In this document: one piece after another, positions 1 to 10,300 of the stretch
How the letters are laid out: every line of letters starts with the position of its first letter
How positions within the stretch are numbered: the stretch's first letter is position 1
NCBI GenBank assembly: GCA_037179385.1
Contig: CM074179.1
Coordinates: forward strand, 7,440,001 to 7,504,000
Direction of reading: 5' to 3'
DNA length: 64,000 bases
DNA from: Holothuria scabra
Taxonomy: Eukaryota; Echinodermata; Holothuroidea; Aspidochirotida; Holothuriidae
The notes under the pieces: generated by a model
Told to the model about the DNA's origin: nothing
The model's input: the letters and a program-made list of their open reading frames with translations, nothing else
Database searches by the model: none
Program-made: the position numbers and the translations under genes

Positions 1-1155
1 ACAGAACTCCTCCAAAATCTTCCAAAATCGTCCAATTTTATCCGGGCATGATTAACTCATTTTGCTCTCACATACAACTTGTAGGACTATTCGGTCGATT
101 CAAAGCCAAATGGTACCGGTAAGGTCTATAAATCTTCTAAATTGCAGTTAATGCAGTTTTAGTAATCATTCCCTGAGGCCCAAGATTTAATCAAGGTGCA
201 ATTGCAGGGGAGTCGATTCAGTTGGATGTGTAGGCAATTGCCCCCGGATATATACGTGGGGGCAAACATACCTATTCATGCCCCCAATAACTTCGGGCAA
301 ATTGAAAAAAAAAAAACCTATAGGATTAACAAAATATTAAATTGTGGTACACAGATAACTTCAAGGCTGCAAAGAAACGTCAATTTGAGACTGTTGAAGT
401 AACAACAAACAATAATAATACTGCAGTTGTAATGCGCCATCCATCTATGTTGTCTGTGTGTGTGCAGTGTATAACTGTGCACCAGGGTTCGTGTAGATGG
501 GTTGCTTAATTATAGACTTAGTCTAGTACGTGACACAATCCAGGGGCTCCCGGCTGTTGTTGGAAAATTTTTGCCCCCTTTCAGTCCACAAACCAAATCG
601 ACACACCTGACTGTTAGGAAGGCGACACAATTATGCGAAAATGTGTCAAAAATTTAGGCTTTTAACAAAGCTTGCAGCAGAAAACTCCACCGTGGCCAAT
701 TGGTATTGATACAAAGGAAATAATGTACCTAAATTATTATTGCCAGCCGTTTAGGTAAAAGTTAAGAGTAGAGTTGAAGTTGACCTTTCCGTAACGAATC
801 AGGGAAAACTATGTTTTTCAAGCACTTATTTATGACGTATATGGCAGTGCTGTACTCAGTACGTGTTGCCTTCTATACAGTGCGCGGCTGATACAATGCG
901 CATTTAAATCTATTATGTTAGACACCTGGACACCGCTGTATACTGTAGACATACCCCACTGCTTGCAGCAAAGTCGTGACCTATGAGCAAAAGAATACAA
1001 TCCGAACAGTGATAATATTTTTGAAAGAAAATTACACGTGCAACGGGATGTGGACTTTGAATGATATGGTGTACAAATAAACGTCCCTAGCCTACGTTAC
1101 ACTCGGTGCACATGCCAGTTGTTCGTCTTGCATCGATAAACGTGCTCCATTAAAC
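1..1155. other. Upstream flank of hydrolase copy 1
   Basis: No coding exon, RNA gene or recognisable repeat can be supported here. It is AT-rich with a few short homopolymers. The first coding ATG follows at 1156, so the promoter and any 5' UTR of the first gene should lie in this stretch, but I see no convincing TATA box or initiator. Confidence 0.4.
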
Positions 1156-1304
1156 ATGTCGTTTTTGAAACAAGCTTCACTGGTAGTTGCTACTGCCTTC
1201 ATTGTTGCTGTTGTGATCCCGAACTACTTCAAGCCGACGTATCCAGTACCAGAGATATTTGGTACAGTGTCCCCGGGCTTTGAAGAAGTGGTGGCGGTAT
1301 TCAG
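1156..1304 (+). CDS. Copy 1 exon 1: N-terminal anchor
   Basis: Encodes residues 1-49 plus two bases of codon 50. It begins MSFLKQASLVVATAFIVAVV, a hydrophobic segment, and then runs through PEIFGTVSPGF. The donor is GTAAAT. It is the same length (149 bp) and same phase as exon 1 of copy 2. Confidence 0.88.
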
Positions 1305-4300
1305 GTAAATACGAGTTAACGTACATACATTTTGATTAAGATTCAAATAAAAGGCTGATTCCTAAATGCACGACCAAGATCATGATCTTGTTCGCGCAAT
1401 GCACTGCCAAAAGTAAATCATCAATATTTCATGGAGATTAACAAAATAAAAGAATTATGCACCTCCCGCAGTATTTACTATGGGTCTGAGTGAGGGAGAT
1501 CTGTGATTTTCAATGACTTTTATACTGACGGGGAATGCAGCAAATTATGGTCCTTTATTCCTGGTCGTTTGAAGTGTTCGGACTGAGGTTAGCGGCATGC
1601 AGTCAGGTTGAAATAAGTAATTATTAAATGGTTGTCCATGGATTCAGCTGAAGTAGTCAAGTGCGTGGGTCGATATTCTTTCAGGTGTGGGTATAGTTAT
1701 CAAATAAGTCTACAGTAAAGAAAAGATATGTAACACAGGATTTAAGGTGAAATTTGGCAGCATTCCTTTTTTCAAAAAATAACTTTATTGATGTTTCACG
1801 TGACTGTACTTTGTTTGCTCTCTTCAAGAGTGGCGTTCCCACCTTTGACATGTTAAGGGAAAACACCCACGTCACTATCTCTCTCCATAAGCCTTTTGCT
1901 TGTACAAACTAGTATGGTATCACGGGACAAAGTTCTACTCAGGACCATTCGGGAAAACGGTTCTTCAATGGTTCATTTGCATTTTGAACACATTTTCATA
2001 CGAATCGGGAAATATTGATAACCCCTCTAGAATTGTAGTTGGCAATAATGACTATTCGAAACCACTTGAAGGAATTTTAAATTAGAACTGTTCACAACCA
2101 CGCACCGTCAACCAGTGGCGGCGCCTGGGGGGTATGAGGCATAAGGTGATATTTACCCCCTTAATTTTTCTTCTTCCCCGTTGCCTCCTCCTCTCAGTTT
2201 TGTCAGTCAGGATAGGCCTAATATAATATACCTCTGCTGGGACTAAACATTTTCGGTTTCGCTCTGCGGGGGAAAATTTTGGCACCCAACATTTTCCGTT
2301 CCCCCAATCCCCGGCCCCCCCCCCCCCCTTCAAAAAACAAAACAAAACATGGATTCCCTTTTCGAGCCGCAAGGGGTGACCTCCTCGCCCTTTTTAATCA
2401 GCCACGATTTGTAAAATTTTAGCTTCCTTGGAAGCAGCCTACATACCAGATGATTGTACATATCCACGTACTATTTTGAAATAAGTTAAAGTCAATAACA
2501 ATACTTGCAGACAAAACTACGAAGATGAATGGGACAACCGAGAGGCAGGATCTGCGTTTTCTGTCTACCACGAAGGCGAAAAGGTCGTTGACCTTTGGGC
2601 AGGCTATGCTGACATAGAAGCGAAAAGACTGTGGAAGGAAGATAGCCTTACCATTATATTCTCAACAACGAAAGGTTTGTTGCTCAGTGGCGTAGCCAGA
2701 ATGCGATTTTTTTTTTTGGGGGGGGGGGGGGGCTAGGTAACAAGTGGGGGGGGGGCTGGTACCTCCGAGGGTCAGGCACGGCAAGACTATCTAAGCGGAG
2801 CCCCACCATCGGTTGGCGAGGAGCGTACAAGAAAATTTTGGACTTTAAAACCCCTCCAGATGGCCGAAAACGGCACTTCCCATGTGTTTTAAGCTGGATG
2901 TATCCAGCCTTGAAATACGAATTTCATGTCTGCGACTTCTCAAATAATGAGAATAAAAAATCAATCTATGAAAAATGGTAATGCATACACTTTTCAGGGC
3001 CCCCGAAACTGGGCACTCCTGATCTGTGGCCTGGGGGATGAGACTGGAAGGAACCGGTATCTCCCTTTCCCTTGGGAAAATTGTAAATTTCTAGACGTAG
3101 ATCGCAAATGCGGCAATATTTGAATCTAAGCGGAGCGCCACCATCGGTTGGCGCGGAGCGTAGAAGAAAATTTTGGGCTTTAAAACCCCTCCAGATGGCC
3201 GGAAACGGCACTTCCCACGTGTTTTAAACTGGATGTACCCAGCCGCAAATGCGCCAATATCTGAATGGATTTCAGCTTACCTCAGGCAGTACCTTACCCT
3301 TTAACAGGAAAACCAAAAGTAGTTGTGTCCCCCTCTGAGAAACTTTCTTTATAGATGCAAAATGGTGCTATGTTTGGCAAAACTTTGAACTGATTACAGG
3401 CCTAAGTTTTAGGATTTTCCCTTTTTGGGAAGCATGAAAAATATCAAACTATTTTTAGTTTTTGTAGAGATTTTACAAGAGACATACATACTGCCAAAGA
3501 AACAATTTGCAAAATAGTGCAGTATTTGTTCATCGGTACATTACATAGTCAAAATTAAAATACTACGACTAAATCTCTCAGAATAATTGAACCGCAAAGC
3601 AGAAGGAAACACATGAAATCCGGACCTTGTGGACATTTTACAAATCCCCCGGACGCCAGTGCCAACTAGTAAAAAGAGGACTTGTCGAAAAAATCGTCCT
3701 ACAGTGGCACTTGTCATGGGCAGGAGTGAGGCACGACGTAGGCCTACATGTTAAGGATGGAAGGAAAGAATTATCCGAAGGCAGTACCGTACCCTTACCT
3801 GCTTACGGCATATTTTGTGTATGATAAAGTATAGGAATGGTCGTGTAAGAGTGGTCTCCAGTGTATGATTGCCTTATTTTCAGTAAATCAATCAGCAATC
3901 CGAAAGGCAGAAAGGGTCTTAACCTAACAAAGTCGCATTAAAGTTTATCGTCGAGACTTTCGTTTCATCTTCGAAGTGAAATGCAATAAACTACAGTGCA
4001 GATCACAAACGGTATCCAATTTAGTGAAAGTAGGCATTTTGAAGTTATTACTTGATTTCATACGTGCGCACAAAATGTGTTTTACACACATTCATCCATG
4101 TTTTTTTTTTTAATTTTAACACATTTTATTTATTTACTGTTTTGAAGGATATACTTCAAAGTTTATTTCCGTTCAAACATTTTATTTTTTTTTCAATTAC
4201 TTTATCAGGACGCAAAAAATCTGGGGGGGGGGGGGGCTGAAGAAAATATGGGGGGGCTAGGCCCCCAGCCGCCCCCGCCCCCATGGCTACGCCACTGTTG

Positions 4301-7300
4301 TTGCTTATCAAACATTCGACTTGAATTCGATAGACGTATTTTCGGCATCATTTAATATGTATATGACTTCGTGAGTTTATGCCTGATTGAAATTAGTAAA
4401 ATTTAAGAAAAGAAAAACGAATCATTTGCTGCATTATTGGTCGAGGGGAAATGGCTTTACAGTTTGTGGCGCCGAGGTTCACAAAAACTGTAAAACGGGT
4501 CTGAAAGGTTATATGAACTACAACTTGTCGTCAGGTGGCTATCCCCAGATCAACCTTGTAAAAATGTGTAAGTATTGGCTAGTTGGCTTTTTCAAATTGC
4601 TCATTGGGAGATATGGCATTGCCTATCTGTCTAAGCGGGGTTCTCTGTTTAATAGGTAATACGTTAGATGAAGTTTTTGACCAATTGGATTAAGTAGGGC
4701 CGGCAGCGGCCGTTTTTCTAGTTGTGACTCACCGGCTAATTGCTTTCCCTACTCCGTCGCTTTGTGCTGAACACCAAGAACAATGACATTCAAATTTAAA
4801 GTCTTCGGTATAACAAAGCGCAGATGATGATTTATACTCACATAGAAACAAAAGTTACTCATTTTATTAGATATGTGACACGTTTTTTCACCTATTTCCC
4901 ATATTTAGTTATATGAGCTTCAGATTCAAGGATTTTTTAAGAGTGAATTTTAACATCGATCAGAACAACTCTGTTCCCATATAGTCGCCTAAATTACTTT
5001 TAATATTTAGCTTAAATATCGAAACCATTTTCAAACAGTCAATGGCATATGTATATGGCTGTTATACGTTACACTATAGGTATTGCAGCACTCTGCATGG
5101 CAATCCTGGCTGACAGGAACCAACTTGATTTCAAGAAAGCGGTGGCGTACTATTGGCCCGAGTTTGCTCAGAAGGGAAAAGAAAACATTACTGTTGAACA
5201 ACTTCTTGCACACGAGGTAACTTTACTTCAATAATATTATTAATGTTTTAAGATTCGTTTAGTGTGAACACAAGAGTGATATTGTTTTTTTATCTTAATG
5301 CTACGAATTTTAGTAATAATGTAAAGTAAGGGGCAATGGGGCCCAGTGGCGTAGCCAGGATGGGATTTTTTTTGGGGGGGGGCCTAGGTAACAAGTTGGG
5401 GGCCTGGTACCTCCGAGGGTCAGGCACGGCAAGACTATCTAAGCGGAGCGCCACCATCGGTTGGCGCTGAGCGTACAAGAAAATTTGGGGCTTTAAAACC
5501 CCTCCAGATGGCCGGAAACGGCACTTCCCATGTGTTTTAAGCTGGATGTACCCAGCCTTGAAATACGAATCTCATGTCTGCGATGTCTCAAATAATGAGA
5601 ATAAAAAATCAATCTATGAAAAATGGTAATACATACACTTTTTAGAGACCTCAAAACTGGGCACTTCTGATCTGTGGCCTGGGGGATGAGACTAAAGGGA
5701 GCCGGTATCTCCCTTTCCCTTGGGAAAAATTGTAAACTTCATAAGCACGTAGATCGCAAATGCGGCAATATTTGAATCTAAGCGGAGCGCCACCATCAGT
5801 TGGCGCGGAGCGTACAAGAAAAATTTGGGCTTTAAAACCCCTCCAGATGGCCGGAAACGGCACTTCCCATGTGTTTTAAGCTGGATGTACCCAGCCTTGA
5901 AATACGAATCTCATGTCTGCGATGTCTCAAATAATGAGAATAAAAAATCAATCTATGAAAAATGGTAATACATACACTTTTTAGAGACCTCAAAACTGGG
6001 CACTTCTGATCTGTGGCCTGGGGGATGAGACTAAAGGGAGCCGGTATCTCCCTTTCCCTTGGGAAAAATTGTAAACTTCATAAGCACGTAGATCGCAAAT
6101 GCGGCAATATTTGAATCTAAGCGGAGCGCCACCATCAGTTGGCGCGGAGCGTACAAGAAAAATTTGGGCTTTAAAACCCCTCCAGATGGCCGGAAACGGC
6201 AAATTCCCATGTGTTTTAAACTGGAGGTACCCAGCCGCAAATTCGGCAATATTTGAATGGATTACAGCTTACCTAAGGCAGTACCTCACCCTTTAACAGG
6301 AAAACCAAAAGTAGTTGTGTCCCCCTCTGAGAAACTTTCTTTGCGTTAGATTTCTTAGATGCAAAATGGTGCTATGTTTGGCAAAACTTTGAACTGATTA
6401 TAGGCCTGAGTTTTCTAATTTTTCCTTTTTGGGGAGCATGAAAAATATAAAAATATTTTTAGTTTTTGTAGAGATTTTACAAGAGACATACATACTACCA
6501 AAGAAACAATGTGCAAAATGGTGCAGTATTTGTTCATCCGATCGGTACATTACGTGGTCAAAGTTAAAATACTACGAATAAATCCCTCAAAATAATTGAA
6601 CCTCAAAGCAGAAGTATGGATCATGTGGGAAACACATGAAATCCGGACCTTGTGGACATTTTACGAATCCCCCGGACGCCAGTGCCAACTACTAAAAAGA
6701 GGACTTGTCGAAAAAAATCGTTTTACAGTGGCACTTGCCATGGGCAGGAGTGAGGCACGACATAGGCCTACTTGTTAAGGATGGAAGGGAAGAATTATCC
6801 GAAGGCAGTACCTTACCCTTATCTGCTTACGGCATATTTTGTGTATAATTAAGTAAAGGAAGGGTCGTGTAAGAGTGGTCTCCAGTGTACGATTGCCTTA
6901 TTTTCAGTAAATCAATCAGCCATCCGAAAGGGAGAAAGGGTCTTAACCTAACAAAGTCGCATTAAAGTTTGTCGTCGAGACTTTCGTTTCATCTTCGAAG
7001 AGAAATGCAATAAACTACAGTGCAGATCACAAACGGTATCTAATTTAGTGAAAGTAGGCATTTTGAAGTTATTGCTTGATTCCATACGTGCGGACAAAAT
7101 GTGTTTTACACACATTCATCCATTTTTTTTCTAATTTTTACACATTTTTTTATTTTTATTTTTTTTCAATTACTTTATCAGGACGCAAAAAATCTGGGGG
7201 GGGGGGGTGAAGAAAATCTGGGGGGCCTAGGCCCCCCCGGCCCCCCCCCCCCCGGCTACGCCACTGAATGGGACGTCCCCCACTTGGCCTTTAGGAATTT

Positions 7301-10300
7301 TGTCAAATAGTATTCACTTTTTAATCTTGTTGCTACACCCGACGCTGCGGACTTCGGGAAATTGCACTGCAAAAATCGTTTCCGATTTTTCACTTTCCAC
7401 AACAAAAAACCAAATATTTTCAATCTTCTTTTAAAAGAATCCCAAATTTCGCATCCCAAACTGGTTTTCGTCTAGCATCCTCTAGATTCAAGGGCTCAGG
7501 CTATATATTGGGGCTTTGGGTTGGTCCTCTTGGTTGCTAGTTTTCTAGCGGCAGCGTAGTCTCCTCATCAAATATGTAGCTTTATATCCTTTATAACCTC
7601 TTGCTCACACTCTAAGATCAAAAAAGTGAACTTAGTCACTCTTTGATAGAGTGAAAAGTGTAAATTCATTCCATTAGAGTGATAATTCACTCCAAGAGGA
7701 GTGAAACTCACTCCAAAAAGAGTGAAATTCAATAGTGGAAGAGGGAAAATTCACTCTTCCACGAGTGCCTTCAATGATCACTCTTTATTTAAGAGTGATC
7801 ACTGTAGGCACTCCATCAAGAGTGAAACTTCGCTCGTTTTAAGGGAATTTCACTCTTTTTGGAGTGAATTTCAATCTTCTTGGAGTGAATTATTACTCCA
7901 ATTGAGTGAATTCACACTTTTCACTCTATCAAAGAGTGACTAAATTTACTCAAAACATAACATAACATAAAGAGTGACTTAATTTACTGAAAACATAACA
8001 TTCCAAAGTCTGTTGAACGATTTAATAGCTGTATATAGTGAAGCTATGGAAAGGTCCAAAAGATAAGCCTATTTCCAAGAATTTTCAGTATTTTATTGAG
8101 TGTTCTTTAAGAGTGTACGGTACAAATGATTTTAGCAAATCGTGTTGTACTTTATGGACAAAAAGCAGTAATTATAAATACAAATCATCCGTATTACACT
8201 CTCCAAACGTGTTAACATTTTTTGTAAGTTTTTCTAAACATTCTTTTCCCACTTTGTAAATACGTTTAGATGCTAAACATAAGTTTTTGATTCCTAAACA
8301 CTTCGCTTTTAAATATGTTGTACTGCTAAACATAAGGGTTTGGTAGCTAAATATGTTTAGAATCTAAAAGTGTTTACAAACTTAGGGCAAATTAAGTGTT
8401 TAATAGCTAAATATCTTTTTAAGAGTGCAGTTATGATCAAACAAATTCCCTTCAGCGAAAATAAAGTTACGGCCCCAACTTTAATTAATAAAGTCTTTCC
8501 TGTTTGATGGATGAATCTTGAGTTTCTTGCAACAGTACTGTTTTTCGATCCTAAATTGTCAAATTTATTTGAAGTAACTGCTGCGTATGTCTGAGACTTG
8601 CAATATGAACTTACCAAAATAATATTATGCAGGAAAGATACTTTGAAAAGAAATAAGGAAATTGTGAGGTTTGGCTAATGTTTGAAGATGAGTTTGGGAC
8701 GACTGCTCTTTAGATAACAAATGAAGTTGAAGTGCATAAAGGAGTTGTGTTCAGTTTGTATGTTGTTAGACTTTGGTCTTGTTTCAAAACATAGAATTCG
8801 CCTTAATGTGAAAGTTGGTCACCCATATACAGTAACAGCAACGCAATTACAGTCTTTCAGGTTTGGGAAAAACTTCCAGTTGAATGTCCTGAGTTGACCT
8901 TTCATTAATCCATTTAACTATTTAAAGGAATACATTCCCCAATCGTCCAATTAGAGTGTTTTCACGTTACGTCACAATTGGTAAGCCACGCCCACTGCCG
9001 GGCAAAAATCAAGTGTTTAAATATGCAGCAGTCACACGTGGCTCGTCAGCTGCTTTAACCGAGCTAGATTAAATGCGTATGCCAGTTAGAAGGGACGGGA
9101 CTTGTGACGTAGATGAAAACACTCCAAAATTTTATATAGAGGGTATCGTTGGAATTATATTATTGCAGACACAACTTGCTGTGGAATTGTATCTTTCAGG
9201 CTGGACTCTACGTTACAGACGAACCCTTCACCTTTGACCTCCTAAGAAATCACAGGGCTTTGGACAAAGCTTTAGCTGAAGCAACCCTAAAGTGGAAACC
9301 TGGAACAAAACGCGGATATCACGGATTGACTATTGGACCATACATAGATGCCCTCGTCCGCAGAATAGATCCTAAAAAGAGAACTGTCGGGCAATTCTTT
9401 GATGAAGAAGTCAGCAAACCGTTTGGTATGTAATGACCTTCAACTGTATGTTCTTCAAACTGAACACAGGTATATTATAAATTAACATGACTGTCACAGT
9501 TGATGCGTTTTTTTTTTTTTTTTTTTTTTTAGTATCATTATTGTTGGAGGCTAGTATAGTATGACCATGGTTTGGTATTCGGTTCGCTGTAAATGACTGG
9601 TGTTTTGCAGCGATTAAAGCTGCACTGACCCAGGGTGAAAAGGGTCATTGTGTTGGGCTTATTGGTATGAAGCGTGTTTGCATTGTTTAGAGAATTGTCA
9701 AGATGTTTGTGTGTGAGAGTAAGCCCACGCTTATGTAGTTGGGTGTTTCACTACAGTGACGCAGATAACAAGATAGACTCCGAGGGAGAAAAACGTGTTT
9801 GCTGAAGGGACTAGGCAACCGCCTTGAATGCAGTCGTAGGTTTCCAGCCACGAAATTCGGTGAAAAGCCAGTCGCAAAAATTATTTGCAAGTTGTATACT
9901 TCTCAACTGTGTTAGGGCTGTCTGAGCCATTTAAAAGGTGATTTATCGAGAAATATGATGTCGAATAGATGACAAGGTGTTCGAGTGGTGATCGATTAAT
10001 CAAACCGTAAGTTGAGTTTTACATTAGTATTAATATGCAGGTGTTATGCAGTAGAAGCGATAGTTTCGTTAGAGAAACGAATATTAGAATGAGGTGGAAG
10101 TTCTAGGATATGAAAAGAAGTTTATAAACAAAATTCTGAGGTGAAATGAGAAGTGTTAGGATTGTTTTGTTTGTTAAATCAAAGACGTTGGTGTTCATTA
10201 TTTAGTCTCTGAAATCCTTAACAATGACTTGAATTCGTGTCTTCCATGCAGGTAATCTTAGGCGAATCTATGTAAATATGTTCTTTTCGGTTATACCATA

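Noticed and set aside
5651..6249. Repeated short frames starting MPFPAIWRGFKAQ
   Set aside because: They are antisense frames of the tandem module inside the hAT elements; identical copies reflect the repeat and not a gene.
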